Source of the DNA: Crocinitomicaceae bacterium | Lineage (GTDB): Bacteria; Bacteroidota; Bacteroidia; Flavobacteriales_G; Salibacteraceae | DNA length: 64,000 bases | Reading direction: 5' to 3' | Assembly (NCBI GenBank): GCA_002707155.1 | Contig: PAME01000014.1 | Location: 186,001-250,000, forward strand | Part shown: one piece after another, positions 30,853-41,060 of the stretch | Numbering within the stretch: position 1 is the first letter of the stretch | How the letters are laid out: every line of letters begins with the position of its first letter | The notes under the pieces: generated by a model | The model's database searches: none | Seen by the model: the letters and a program-made list of their open reading frames with translations, nothing else | Told to the model about the DNA's origin: nothing | Program-made: the position numbers and the translations under genes

Positions 30853-32934
30853 CTATTTAGATAAAAGAACAAATTCAGTTCTTCTATTCTGAATTTTCCC
30901 TTCTTCTGTTGCATTGCTAGCAATAGGCTTCGAACTTCCAAAGCCTTTGAATTGAAGTCTTGCTGAACTTACTCCCATTTCTTCCAAATAAGCTTTTACT
31001 GAATATGCTCTATCTGTTGACAATACCAAGTTTTCAGTTTCAATACCAACGTTATCGGTATGTCCGTGAATGGCAACTTTTATGTTTGGTTTTTCTAGTA
31101 AATATTTTCCAAAATCATCTACAATTACCTTTGATCTATCTGAAATATCGGCAGAATTGGTTTCATAATGAATATCATCAAGTCGATATGCTCCTCCAAC
31201 TTTTTCTGATTTTGCAACAACGTTGATTTCCTGTGTAATAGGCTCTAATTTAGCTGTTTTTTTATTGTCCGGCAGAGAATCGGGTACATCAATAAGCCTT
31301 GCGTTATATGCAACATCCTCGCCTTCAACTTTCAATACAACTTTGTCACCTGGTTTTACAACAACTACAGCTGCAAAAGCTCCATCGGTTTCATCTACTT
31401 CAAATTCAGTTACTTTCTTGGAATTAAGATTTTCAATCTTAACACGTTTATTGGTGGCCGAAGCTTCGGATTGATCCACCTTTCCCTTTACAAATACAAC
31501 ATTTTCAGGTCTAGCTTCTTTGTAAAGGTCAAAAGATAAAATGTTTAATGGAGTCCTAACATTACCGATTCTAGCAGAGGAATAATAGACTTTTGAGCCA
31601 TCTGTGCTTACAACGAAACCATGTTCATCTTCATCTGTATTTATCGGATGCCCGATATTTATAGGTTCGTTCCATGTACCATCATTATTCTGGCGGGCAT
31701 AAAAAATATCAAAGCCTCCAAAACCCAAATGTCCTTGAGATGAAAAATAAAGCGTTTTAGAATCGGTATGTACGAAAGGAGATTTATCGTTGTAGGCTGT
31801 GTTAATTGGAGGGCCAACATTCTTTGCCATCCCCCAACCTTCTTCAGTTTTATCTGAACGATAAATATCAATACCCTGACTACCCTCTCGAATAGAGGCA
31901 AAATACAAGTGCCTACCATCTGCGCTTAAAGAGGGCTGAGACTCCCAGCCTTTTGGAGTATTAATGTTTGGGCCACAATTCTCAGGCTCAGTCCAATACC
32001 ATTCTTCAATACCTTTCAGTTTGTTAAAGCCAAAAATGTAATCCGATTGATAAATATCGCAATTGTACAAATACGCTTGTTTTTGTTTATCGAAGTATGG
32101 CTTACAAATCGTAACGTATAAATGACGGTTATTCAATGAAATGGTCACTCCTCCATAATTCGACTTTTTATCTGCGTTGAAAGGTTCGGGCATTTCATCA
32201 CCTCTGGTAAATTTTCCAGCATCTAAACCTGACACGCTAAACTTTTCTATGTAACGGACCTCGTGAGAATTGTTTACGACACTGTTTCTATTGGGCGTTT
32301 TATCCTCCCATCTTCGAGTAAAATATAACTTTTCGTTATCAGGTGTCAATAAAGGTAAGTATTCATCACCCTCATTTGTTGAAACATCACGCACTACAGT
32401 TGGATTAAAAGGTACGGGATGAGCATATGCTTCTGCAAAGAACTTAGCGTACTTTAGGTCATCCTCTGTCTCCACCAAGTATTGCTCGTATTTCTTCGAA
32501 AATTTGTTTTCATCGTCCGATGTAAAGTCCAAAAATAGTTGCTGATTCTCGACCGCTAAAGCATACTTTTTTTGACCTAAATAAATCGCTCCTAAGTAAT
32601 AATAGACGTCAGAATGAAAATCAGGACAGTTCGCTTTTACTTGCTCCAAATACTTGATTACAGTTGAGTAACCGCCTCCTTTAGAGCGCTGAGTTTTAAT
32701 GGTTTCAATGGCCAACATATAATTAGCCTCAGCATAAGCTTCTTCTTCCTCTAAAGCATCGCGCAAAAAAACTATTCGCTTAGCTTTATCGTACTTCTTT
32801 CTGTCTTTTGCTTTTTCTACTAGTTTGACCGCTTTATCAGAAATATCCTCGTCACATTCTTGTGCAAGAGATAACTCGGGCACTATTGCACAAAAACAGA
32901 AAAATACTCCCAGTATGAAATAGCTATAAGGCAT
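30853..32934 (-). CDS. OmpA family protein with PD40/WD40-like beta-propeller and TPR region
   Basis: Signal peptide MPYSYFILGVFFCFCAIVPELSLAQ; repeated SADGRHLYFAS/DSKTLYFSSQGHLGFGGFDIFYA; C-terminal HGHTDNVGIETENLVLSTDRAYSVKAYLEEMGVSSARLQFKGFGSSKPIASN. Confidence 0.9.
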   Translation of the reverse strand: MPYSYFILGVFFCFCAIVPELSLAQECDEDISDKAVKLVEKAKDRKKYDKAKRIVFLRDALEEEEAYAEANYMLAIETIKTQRSKGGGYSTVIKYLEQVKANCPDFHSDVYYYLGAIYLGQKKYALAVENQQLFLDFTSDDENKFSKKYEQYLVETEDDLKYAKFFAEAYAHPVPFNPTVVRDVSTNEGDEYLPLLTPDNEKLYFTRRWEDKTPNRNSVVNNSHEVRYIEKFSVSGLDAGKFTRGDEMPEPFNADKKSNYGGVTISLNNRHLYVTICKPYFDKQKQAYLYNCDIYQSDYIFGFNKLKGIEEWYWTEPENCGPNINTPKGWESQPSLSADGRHLYFASIREGSQGIDIYRSDKTEEGWGMAKNVGPPINTAYNDKSPFVHTDSKTLYFSSQGHLGFGGFDIFYARQNNDGTWNEPINIGHPINTDEDEHGFVVSTDGSKVYYSSARIGNVRTPLNILSFDLYKEARPENVVFVKGKVDQSEASATNKRVKIENLNSKKVTEFEVDETDGAFAAVVVVKPGDKVVLKVEGEDVAYNARLIDVPDSLPDNKKTAKLEPITQEINVVAKSEKVGGAYRLDDIHYETNSADISDRSKVIVDDFGKYLLEKPNIKVAIHGHTDNVGIETENLVLSTDRAYSVKAYLEEMGVSSARLQFKGFGSSKPIASNATEEGKIQNRRTEFVLLSK

Positions 32935-32989
32935 AGCCGATATCTTTAAAAACCGTACCAAGTTAAAATTAAAAAGAATTGAGTTTTGC

Positions 32990-35788
32990 TTATCTTCCAA
33001 TTAGCTTTTTCAATTTGTCTTCCCCTTTCTTTTTTAATTCTTCTTCAGCTTTCTTTTTAGCTTTTTCTGCTTCTGCCTTAGCTTTTGCTTCGGCTTCTTT
33101 TTTCAAGCGATCAGCTTCGGTCCTAGCTTTTGCCTCAGCTTCGTTCTTAGCCTTATCAATTTCCTTTCTAGCTTGAGCTTCAGCTTCTTTTTTCAAACGA
33201 TCTGCTTCCGCCCTTGCCTTTGCTTCAGCTTCCTTTTTTAGTTTGTCTATTTCTTCTTTAGCTTGCTTTTTCAACTCATCTTTTGCTTGAGTTTTAGCAT
33301 CTCCAGAACCACTTCCGAAAGAAGGCATAATCTTAGGCTTATCGTTCGTCCCTGTAATTCTTAAATCGACTTTAATTTCATCGCCCAAAGAAGCATTGGT
33401 TCCAGCTTTCTGATTAAATTGATCTAATAGTCCTTTTGCCATTCCAGCCCCTGCTCCAAGAGCATCCATTGGAATAGCAGTTTTAATCAAATAATCCAAG
33501 GTCTGATCAAATCCATTAGAACCCGAAACATTGGCATTTAAGTCACCTAATTTCATATCAAATGGCTCTACCCAAACTCGACCTTCTCTAAACTCATAAG
33601 TAATATTGACATCATTAAGAACCAATGTTCTTAGGTTATCTTTTTTTAGCGCATCGGCCACTTTGTTTAATGTTTCGGAATCTGAGATCTTAACCATATG
33701 GGTTTGTAGGTCTCCACCACCGTTCATCGTTTCATATACAGGTTCCATGTTGCCATCTAAGGCACAGGTCAATGTCATTGCAGTCGAAAACGAACCCGTT
33801 GCATTTTCTGCAATCGGAGCCATTTCTTTTACCGTATTAAACGTTGTGTAGGTTTGGGGAACATCGAATTTCTTTATCGCCATCTTGAAGTCTATAGTTG
33901 GTTTCTTCAAATTTGTGGTCTCGTAAAATCCATTCATATTCAAACTTCCACCCAACATATTCATAGCAAGGTTTTCCATAGAAACCTTTTGATCTCTTAC
34001 AATAATTTTCCCAATCATTTCGGTCATTTCCATATTGTCGTATAACACCTTTTTGAAGTTAGAAGTCAATACGAAATCAATATTTCCAGGAACCTCAACC
34101 GCACCTTCTGATGAATCTGCAGGGGCAGAAGTAGTTTCTTGATCGCTTGTTTCTTGAGTTTCCTCGTTTTCACTTACTTCGGTAGTTTCTTCATCAGGGC
34201 CTGCAAGTTCATCCAAATCCATTAGGTTAGAATTTATAGCCATTACTCCTTTTATAGTTCCATCGCTAAACGTGTACGGTATATAATTGGCAATTGTACC
34301 CGTTCCAGTAATATCACTTTTACCAAGTAGGCAGTTTAATTCTGCCATTTCAATTGCTTGTGGAGTAAACTTAAAGTCTGCTTTATTCAACTGCACAGGA
34401 TAACCTAATTCTGGGTCATTATAAACGATTCCCTCCAGAGTCATTGAACCATTTGCATCAAAGTTTTCGTAATCTTCAGCCTCTAATGTCGATACTTTGC
34501 CCTTAAGATTGATGTCTGCATTTACCTTTCCTTTGTATTCTTCACCATTTTCAGTTGGCATAACGTCAGCCAAAGAAGCAAGATCAATATCCATTTTTAT
34601 ATTACCCTCAATATCAGCATCTGAAACTGGTGTTTTAACCAGCATTCGCATATCAATTGGGTTCTCAGCTAATTCAACATGGAACTTTTTCAAATTAACT
34701 ATCGTGTTGTCGTCTGATCCTCCTGGGTTTTTGACGTTTAAATCAATATTGATGTTCTCCGCAGATTTTGGTAGATCTGGATATTGAAACCTTCCATTGT
34801 CAACCTTTAAATCTAAGTTGAATGCTGGTAAATTGTCTCCAACCATTTTACCCTTAGCCATTCCATTTAAAGCAAAATTCCCATCTGTTTTTATCGTTTC
34901 AAAATCGGACATATAAACCGCCGGAATAAGGGATAATACACTTTTGAATGTTGTTTTTTCAGTATTAAACGTCAAGTCAAGCTCAGTCGTTTCATCATCT
35001 GGAAGCGCTACATATCCATCAAAATTCAACATTAGGTCATTGATTCCAAAATGATTTTCTTTAAAAGTATATTTCGAATTCACCATATCAATTTCAGTAT
35101 CAAATTTGATATCGAATTTGGCTTTTTTCAAATAACGCATTCCTTCCATTTTGAAAGTTAGTTCTTCAATATTGGTCTGTGTTTGCAACAAGAAATTATC
35201 TAATGTAAAGTCTCCACTTCCTTCATGCGTTAAGCTTTTGATTTCGGCATACATATCCCCAACACGATCATCGTAAATGACATTAATGTTTCGTAAATAG
35301 TAGCTACTAATGCTCATTGAGAAAGGTGCAGCATCTTCCGATACCTCTTCTTCTAATTCCTCTTCTCCTTCAGCTTCGCCCGCAGACTTTACAATATCAT
35401 AATTGGCGAAGGTATCCGATTCAACAACATCAACTATTACATGAAAACTTGCATCTGCAATACCCACTGATTTTATTTTCATTTGGTCGCCATTAACAAC
35501 CGACATTAAATCTAAGTTAGTTTCAATAAGACCAATATCAGCTAAAGCAACTCCCTCATATTGTCCCTTTCCGGTAACTTTTGTTCCTTTTAGCTCTAAT
35601 TTAAAATCAGGGAACGTGCTAATCAGTGACAAATCCAAGTCTGCCAATTCCACCGTAGCATTCAATTGTTCATCCATTTGCTGCTGAATAATTTCAGCAA
35701 TTTTCCCTTTAAAAAGAAATGGTAATGCCACAAGCAGCACAATAACTACTACAACTAGAATTCCGAGTGCTTTAAATATCTTTTTCAT
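32990..35788 (-). CDS. AsmA family protein
   Basis: N-terminal TM LGILVVVVIVLLVALPFLFKGKIAEIIQQQMDEQLNATVELADLDLSLISTFPDFKLELKG; AsmA-like C-terminus; coiled-coil tail. Confidence 0.82.
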   Translation of the reverse strand: MKKIFKALGILVVVVIVLLVALPFLFKGKIAEIIQQQMDEQLNATVELADLDLSLISTFPDFKLELKGTKVTGKGQYEGVALADIGLIETNLDLMSVVNGDQMKIKSVGIADASFHVIVDVVESDTFANYDIVKSAGEAEGEEELEEEVSEDAAPFSMSISSYYLRNINVIYDDRVGDMYAEIKSLTHEGSGDFTLDNFLLQTQTNIEELTFKMEGMRYLKKAKFDIKFDTEIDMVNSKYTFKENHFGINDLMLNFDGYVALPDDETTELDLTFNTEKTTFKSVLSLIPAVYMSDFETIKTDGNFALNGMAKGKMVGDNLPAFNLDLKVDNGRFQYPDLPKSAENINIDLNVKNPGGSDDNTIVNLKKFHVELAENPIDMRMLVKTPVSDADIEGNIKMDIDLASLADVMPTENGEEYKGKVNADINLKGKVSTLEAEDYENFDANGSMTLEGIVYNDPELGYPVQLNKADFKFTPQAIEMAELNCLLGKSDITGTGTIANYIPYTFSDGTIKGVMAINSNLMDLDELAGPDEETTEVSENEETQETSDQETTSAPADSSEGAVEVPGNIDFVLTSNFKKVLYDNMEMTEMIGKIIVRDQKVSMENLAMNMLGGSLNMNGFYETTNLKKPTIDFKMAIKKFDVPQTYTTFNTVKEMAPIAENATGSFSTAMTLTCALDGNMEPVYETMNGGGDLQTHMVKISDSETLNKVADALKKDNLRTLVLNDVNITYEFREGRVWVEPFDMKLGDLNANVSGSNGFDQTLDYLIKTAIPMDALGAGAGMAKGLLDQFNQKAGTNASLGDEIKVDLRITGTNDKPKIMPSFGSGSGDAKTQAKDELKKQAKEEIDKLKKEAEAKARAEADRLKKEAEAQARKEIDKAKNEAEAKARTEADRLKKEAEAKAKAEAEKAKKKAEEELKKKGEDKLKKLIGR
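33041..33265 (-). repeat. Five in-frame 15-aa (45-bp) repeats encoding a charged helical tail of the AsmA-like protein
   Basis: QAKEEIDKLKKEAEA / KARAEADRLKKEAEA / QARKEIDKAKNEAEA / KARTEADRLKKEAEA / KAKAEAEKAKKKAEE. Confidence 0.8.
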
Positions 35789-35885
35789 TATTGACTTTTT
35801 GATGTGAATTCACAAATTTCTAAAAAACAGTGGCTTAAAAAAATGTTAGGTATTAATAAAGTTAAATGCCCTAACTATAATACGT

Positions 35886-37301
35886 TTAATCTTTGAGATG
35901 TAGCTCCCCTTCTCCTTTCGCTATAATGGTACTTACTGTCGCATCTCCTGTAACATTTACAACTGTTCTGCACATATCCAATATCCTATCCACTGGAAAA
36001 ATAATGGCTATCCATGCCGGATTTAATCCCACCGAAATAAGAACTATCATTAACATAACTAGTCCTGCACTTGGAACTGCCGCAGAACCAATTGAAGCTA
36101 AAGTTGCTGTAAGCACAATGGTTAGTTGCTGCGCCAAGGTTAAATCCACCATGTGCAGTTGGGCAAGAAACAAAACGGCAATAGTCTGATACATACTGGT
36201 TCCATCCATATTAACAGTAGCCCCAATAGGTAAAACAAAGCTGGAAACATTTTTTGAGACACCAATATTATCCTCTACGCACTCCATTGTTACTGGTAAA
36301 GTAGCTGCACTTGAACTTGTTGAAAAAGCCAAAAATTGCGCGGGACTGATTTTTCTAAAGAAATCGGTATATCCAATTTTAGCTACGAATTTTACAATCA
36401 GTGGGTAGAAAATAGCCACCATAAAAGCTAACCCCACAAATACAGCAATACTATAAGCGCCCAAGCTTTTGAAAATTTCAAACACCTCTGCAGGACTATC
36501 TGCCATTTTTGCAATTACCCCCGCCATTAAAGCAAATACAAACACCGGAGCCGCCTTCATAATTATATCTACCATTTTCAAAAACACTTCAGACATCCCT
36601 TCAAAAAATGTAATGATAGGTTGAGCCTTTTCATGGGGTATCATTATAAGAGTTATGCCTAAAAAAATTGCAAAGAAAATTACTTGAAGCATTAATTTAT
36701 TATCGGAGACGGAGAGCACTATGTTCTCAGGAACCATATCGACCAAAAAATGCAGAGGTCCTTGAGTTTTATTTTTCTCAACTACTTTTAACTTCTCCTC
36801 AATGTTTTTACGATCTTCTGGACTAAGCTCTGATCCGCGCTTTTGCTCTACTTCCTCAACCACTGGCGTATATCGTGCATCAGCCGAATAAAACTTTCCA
36901 TCCAGTATTTTGACACCATTGTTAGTAGCCCAATACTCATAATTAATACGGTTTTTAATGCGTTGTTCCTTATCGATATAAGTTCCTGGCTCAACGACGT
37001 TCCCAATTAACAAACCAATACTTACTGCGCACACTGTTGTAACAAGATAAACCAGCAAGGTTTTACCCCCCATCCTACCAAGTTTACTTACATCGTTTAG
37101 TCCTGCTATACCGGTTACAACTGAAAACAAGACTAAGGGTACAGCGATGAATTTAAGAAGGCGAATGAATATTTGTCCAAAAGGATCAATCCAATCAATA
37201 GTAAATTGATTCCAGCCAATAGCGCTGGAAATAAAAGACCAAAGTGCACCGCAAATCAGTCCTATCAATATCTTAACGTATAAAGGCAGTCCTTTCATCA
37301 C
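35886..37301 (-). CDS. Dicarboxylate/amino acid:cation symporter (DAACS family)
   Basis: FAISTSSSAATLPVTMECVEDN-type SSSSAATLP motif; LPIGATVNMDGTSMYQTIAVLFLAQ. Confidence 0.92.
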   Translation of the reverse strand: MMKGLPLYVKILIGLICGALWSFISSAIGWNQFTIDWIDPFGQIFIRLLKFIAVPLVLFSVVTGIAGLNDVSKLGRMGGKTLLVYLVTTVCAVSIGLLIGNVVEPGTYIDKEQRIKNRINYEYWATNNGVKILDGKFYSADARYTPVVEEVEQKRGSELSPEDRKNIEEKLKVVEKNKTQGPLHFLVDMVPENIVLSVSDNKLMLQVIFFAIFLGITLIMIPHEKAQPIITFFEGMSEVFLKMVDIIMKAAPVFVFALMAGVIAKMADSPAEVFEIFKSLGAYSIAVFVGLAFMVAIFYPLIVKFVAKIGYTDFFRKISPAQFLAFSTSSSAATLPVTMECVEDNIGVSKNVSSFVLPIGATVNMDGTSMYQTIAVLFLAQLHMVDLTLAQQLTIVLTATLASIGSAAVPSAGLVMLMIVLISVGLNPAWIAIIFPVDRILDMCRTVVNVTGDATVSTIIAKGEGELHLKD

Positions 37302-37303
37302 TA

Positions 37304-38383
37304 CTAAATTTTATCTGTTCTTTTTAACAATATATGATCTGCCAGCACCATGGCGCACATGGCTTTTACTATTGGCACGGCGCGAGGCACTACACAGGGG
37401 TCGTGTCTTCCTACAGCTTGAAACTCTGCCTTTTCTCCTGCTTCAGAAACCGTTTGTTGTTTTTGGAGAATGGTTGCAGGTGGTTTGAAAGTAAGGGAAA
37501 TTAAAATATCCGATCCATTAGAAATCCCTCCTTGAATTCCCCCAGAATTATTAGTAGAAGTAGTTACTTTTCCCTCCTCGAAAATGAAGCCATCATTTTG
37601 CTCGGCGCCAGTTTCTTGTGCAGCATTAGCACCTATGCCAATTTCTACCGCTTTTACAGCATTTATCGAAAAAAGAGCGTGACTCAAATCTGCACTCAAC
37701 TTACTGAATACTGGACGTCCCAGGCCCGGAATGACATTTCGTATCACAACTGAAATTTTACCTCCTAGACTGTCACCGGATGCTTTACAGGCTTCAATTA
37801 GAGCTACCATTTTTTTTGCAAAACTCAATTCAGGGCAACGCACTGAAGAAGCATCTATGGAAAGATCATCGTAAAAAATAGAGCCATTTAGCATGCTTAT
37901 GCTTCCTACTTGGGAAACATAACTCGAAATTTCAATTCCACTAAATCCTAATACTTTTTGAGCGACACTTCCACCAACTACCCAATTCGCCGTTTCTCTT
38001 GCAGAAGCTCTCCCGCCACCTTTGTAGTCTCTTATGCCATATTTAACCTGATAAGTATAGTCTGCATGAGATGGCCGAAACACGTTCTTTATATTTGAAT
38101 AGTCTTTACTTTTTTGATCCTTATTAGGAATTAAAAAACCAATTGGTGTACCCGTAGTTTTTCCTTCAAAAACACCAGAAAGCAACTGAACACTATCCGA
38201 TTCTTTTCTATCAGTAGTAATATTTGACTGTCCGGGCCTTCTCCTATCTAACTCCTTCTGAATATCGGACTCTTGCAGGTCGATACCCGCCGGGCAGCCG
38301 TCGATTATTCCGCCAATTGCTTTACCATGCGATTCACCAAAAGTCGAGAGACGAAAGATTTTTCCGAAAGAATTTCCTGACAT
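37304..38383 (-). CDS. aroC: Chorismate synthase
   Basis: MSGNSFGKIFRLSTFGESHGKAIGGIIDGCPAGIDL...RPGQSNITTDRKESD...GGRASARETANWVVGG; start corrected to 38383. Confidence 0.95.
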   Translation of the reverse strand: MSGNSFGKIFRLSTFGESHGKAIGGIIDGCPAGIDLQESDIQKELDRRRPGQSNITTDRKESDSVQLLSGVFEGKTTGTPIGFLIPNKDQKSKDYSNIKNVFRPSHADYTYQVKYGIRDYKGGGRASARETANWVVGGSVAQKVLGFSGIEISSYVSQVGSISMLNGSIFYDDLSIDASSVRCPELSFAKKMVALIEACKASGDSLGGKISVVIRNVIPGLGRPVFSKLSADLSHALFSINAVKAVEIGIGANAAQETGAEQNDGFIFEEGKVTTSTNNSGGIQGGISNGSDILISLTFKPPATILQKQQTVSEAGEKAEFQAVGRHDPCVVPRAVPIVKAMCAMVLADHILLKRTDKI

Positions 38384-38387
38384 TACG

Positions 38388-38395
38388 CAAATGTA
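38388..38395 (-). promoter_or_regulatory. -7 element TACATTTG directly upstream of aroC
   Basis: CAAATGTA on + strand, about 5 bp from the aroC ATG. Confidence 0.4.
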
Positions 38396-38456
38396 TTCAA
38401 TATCGTTTGAGGTTTTGCCCAACTTTTTCTCTAAACGCTGCGTATATACTGTTGAA

Positions 38457-39272
38457 ATGACTTATCCGAAAATAGATTTAAGTGCTTTACAGAGTGTTTT
38501 GAAAACGATTGTACTTTTCGATAGCATGGGAATTGCTGTCCAAAAAAGTGAAATTGAACACTTTCTTTTAGAGAGCACAGCAAGCATTGAGGGTATTGAA
38601 ATCAGCCTTTCACTTCTTGAAGATTTAGATATAATCAAAGTTGAGTCTAGTAGATATTCTCTTTTTGCGAGAGATTCCAGACAACTAGAAAATGCTAAGG
38701 ACCTAAAACCTTTTGGTGATTTTCCAAAGTTCATCCTAAAAAGTCTAGCTTCCTTTTCGTTTGTTAGAGGTATTTATGAATTAAATCTTCCTGGTATGGA
38801 TAAAGCTCTTGTACTTGATGTTTCGGGCTTAAATAATCCAAATCTAGCAATGAGATATTGCAATGTGGCTTCAAGACTCATTGGAACAAGAGTATTATTT
38901 GTTAGTCGTTATGCAAAAATAGAAAACGAATTAATTTTCCATTCACTTGCTTTAGCCGGAATGACTTCAGTATATAATCCGTTGGGATTAGAAAAGCTGA
39001 CAAAACGCCACTCTGATTGTATTGCTAAATTCCCGAATCGTGTGGTGGATAGTGGAACTCACTTGAAACCGCTATTTAATTCTCCTAAAAAAAACACCCA
39101 AAAACGAGTATTTAACGCTTCTGGTAGAAATAATGCGGAACTTTTCACTTGGATTACCGCTCATGTTGAAGGTAAAGACATACCTTACATATGGGAGAAA
39201 AATCAATCTGTATATCAGCAATGGTTGCTCCCTAAACTTTCTAAGTTGAATAGAAAGTATCAACTGGTGTAA
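38457..39272 (+). CDS. Hypothetical protein; possible winged-helix plus divergent nucleotidyltransferase-like protein
   Basis: ATG at 38457 (MTYPKIDLSALQSVLKTIVLFDSMG...); no motif firmly recognised. Confidence 0.6.
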   Translation: MTYPKIDLSALQSVLKTIVLFDSMGIAVQKSEIEHFLLESTASIEGIEISLSLLEDLDIIKVESSRYSLFARDSRQLENAKDLKPFGDFPKFILKSLASFSFVRGIYELNLPGMDKALVLDVSGLNNPNLAMRYCNVASRLIGTRVLFVSRYAKIENELIFHSLALAGMTSVYNPLGLEKLTKRHSDCIAKFPNRVVDSGTHLKPLFNSPKKNTQKRVFNASGRNNAELFTWITAHVEGKDIPYIWEKNQSVYQQWLLPKLSKLNRKYQLV

Positions 39273-39329
39273 TTTTTTATTCTTTGATTGTATAAAACAA
39301 TAATTTTGGCTCCAAAGCGTATTTGTGCC

Positions 39330-40361
39330 GTGAAAGCCATTATTTCTATTTTTTTTCTCGCTATTTCGACGATCTCTTATGGGCAGCTAGGAGGAGAGCG
39401 CAGTTATTCGTTTTTAGAAATCCCCACTTCTGCCCGTTCTTCGGCAATGGGAGGTAGTTCTGCTGGCATTAAAGATGCTGATATCAACTTAATAAATGAT
39501 AATCCTGCCAACTTAGATACTTCCATTGATAATCACTTAAGCATTAATTACATCAACTTTGTAAGTGATGTAAATGCTGGTACCATTGCTTATGCTAGAA
39601 AAGCTGGAAAAGGAGCCATTGGCGTAACTGCTCAGTTTTTAGGTTATGGGAAATTTGAGGTTGTTGAAGCAAACGGAGTAAAAACTGGAGAACAGTTCAA
39701 TGCAGGTGATTTTGCATTAAACATAGCTTATGGCTTGGCTCTTGACTCCTTGTTTTCGGTAGGTGCCGCTTTCAAAACAATTTACACGAATTACTATTAC
39801 AGTCAGAGTGTTGCTTTGGCTGTAGACCTTGGAGCTGCATATACAAGCAAATCAAAATATTTTAACAGCACATTTGCATTAAGAAATTTAGGACGAGCTC
39901 TAACCAAAAACAACGACCAATCAAGAAATAAACTACCCACAAATATTGAAATAGGTGCCGCAGTTAAAATACCCAAAGCACCGCTTCGGTTTTTCACCCA
40001 ATATAATAATATACAGAAATGGGACTTAGGCTCTAATGACCCCAATTATGAAGCAAAAGAGAGGTTAGATGCTAAAACTGGCATTTCTAGTCAAAGAAAA
40101 TTAAGCTCAGACAACCTGTTCCGACATTTAGTTTTGGGAGCAGATATCGTTGCTTCAGATAATTTCTTGCTCACATTTGCATACAATTTTAGACGAAGAA
40201 AGGAACTAGCAGCAGTTTCAAGAGGTGGTCTTAGCGGTATTTCTTTTGGAGCAATGATAAAAGTAAAAAAATTGCAATTTAATTATTCCTTAAGTAGTTA
40301 TCACACTGCTGGAATTTCGCATCACATTGGAATTACCAGTAACTTGAACGCTTTATTTTAA
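39330..40361 (+). CDS. porQ: Type IX secretion system protein PorQ
   Basis: GTG start, VKAIISIFFLAISTISYGQLGGERSYSFLEIPTSARSSAMGGSSAGIKDADINLINDNPANLD...; immediately upstream of cmk. Confidence 0.82.
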   Translation: MKAIISIFFLAISTISYGQLGGERSYSFLEIPTSARSSAMGGSSAGIKDADINLINDNPANLDTSIDNHLSINYINFVSDVNAGTIAYARKAGKGAIGVTAQFLGYGKFEVVEANGVKTGEQFNAGDFALNIAYGLALDSLFSVGAAFKTIYTNYYYSQSVALAVDLGAAYTSKSKYFNSTFALRNLGRALTKNNDQSRNKLPTNIEIGAAVKIPKAPLRFFTQYNNIQKWDLGSNDPNYEAKERLDAKTGISSQRKLSSDNLFRHLVLGADIVASDNFLLTFAYNFRRRKELAAVSRGGLSGISFGAMIKVKKLQFNYSLSSYHTAGISHHIGITSNLNALF

Positions 40362-41060
40362 ATGAAATCTACCAAAATTAACATTGCCATAGATGGTTAT
40401 TCTTCTTGTGGAAAAAGCACCCTGGCGAAAGAAATTGCAAAACAACTGGATTACGTATTTATAGACACTGGTGCTATGTATCGCGCCGTTACATTGTTTG
40501 CTCTTGAAAATAAGTTAATTAATGGAGTGTTAAATGAAATTGAGTTGATTTCAAGATTACCCCAAATCGAAATAACCTTCGAGTTTAACAAAGAAAGAGG
40601 TACGTCTGATGTTTTGCTGAATGGAAAAAATGTAGAAACTGAGATCAGACAAATGAAGGTTTCGGAAAAGGTGAGTCTTGTTGCCGCTGTAAAAGAGGTC
40701 CGAAAGAAATTGGTGGAACTACAGCAAAAAATGGGCAATAAAAAAGGAGTTGTAATGGACGGAAGAGATATTGGTACTGTTGTATTTCCTTTTGCAGAGC
40801 TTAAAATCTTCATGACTGCAAATAAGGACGTGCGTGCTAATCGAAGATTTGAAGAATTACAATTGAAAAGTGAAAAAACAACTTTAGAATTGGTAAAGGC
40901 TAATCTCGAGCAGCGCGATTACATTGACACCAATAGAAAAGAAGACCCACTTAGACAAGCTGAGGACGCTAAAGTGTTAGACAATTCCGAGTTATCGAGA
41001 GAAGAACAAATAGTGATTGCGATGTCCTGGGTAGAAGCAGCTAAAAGTAATTTAGCCTAA
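40362..41060 (+). CDS. cmk: (d)CMP kinase
   Basis: INIAIDGYSSCGKSTLAKEIAKQLDYVFIDTGAMYRAVTLFAL...VVMDGRDIGTVVFPFAELKIFMTA. Confidence 0.95.
   Translation: MKSTKINIAIDGYSSCGKSTLAKEIAKQLDYVFIDTGAMYRAVTLFALENKLINGVLNEIELISRLPQIEITFEFNKERGTSDVLLNGKNVETEIRQMKVSEKVSLVAAVKEVRKKLVELQQKMGNKKGVVMDGRDIGTVVFPFAELKIFMTANKDVRANRRFEELQLKSEKTTLELVKANLEQRDYIDTNRKEDPLRQAEDAKVLDNSELSREEQIVIAMSWVEAAKSNLA

Noticed and set aside
31659-31919. Same-strand alternative-frame ORFs inside larger genes (31659-31919, 20232-20414, 21103-21354, 4205-4387, 50517-50759)
   Set aside because: Nested in another frame of well-supported CDSs with no independent evidence.
32979-33176. Low-complexity + strand ORF (MSFAYLPISFFNLSSPFFFNSSSAFFLAFSASALAFASASFF...)
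   Set aside because: It is the antisense reading of the charged 15-aa repeats of the AsmA-like protein; compositional artefact.
33041-33265. Regular 45-bp periodicity considered as a possible CRISPR-like array
   Set aside because: Repeats are in frame, diverged, have no spacers and encode a helical protein tail.
35789-35885. GTTAGG...CCTAAC inverted repeat between the AsmA-like and symporter genes
   Set aside because: Only a 6-bp arm with a long AT-rich loop and no T-run; not distinguishable from chance.
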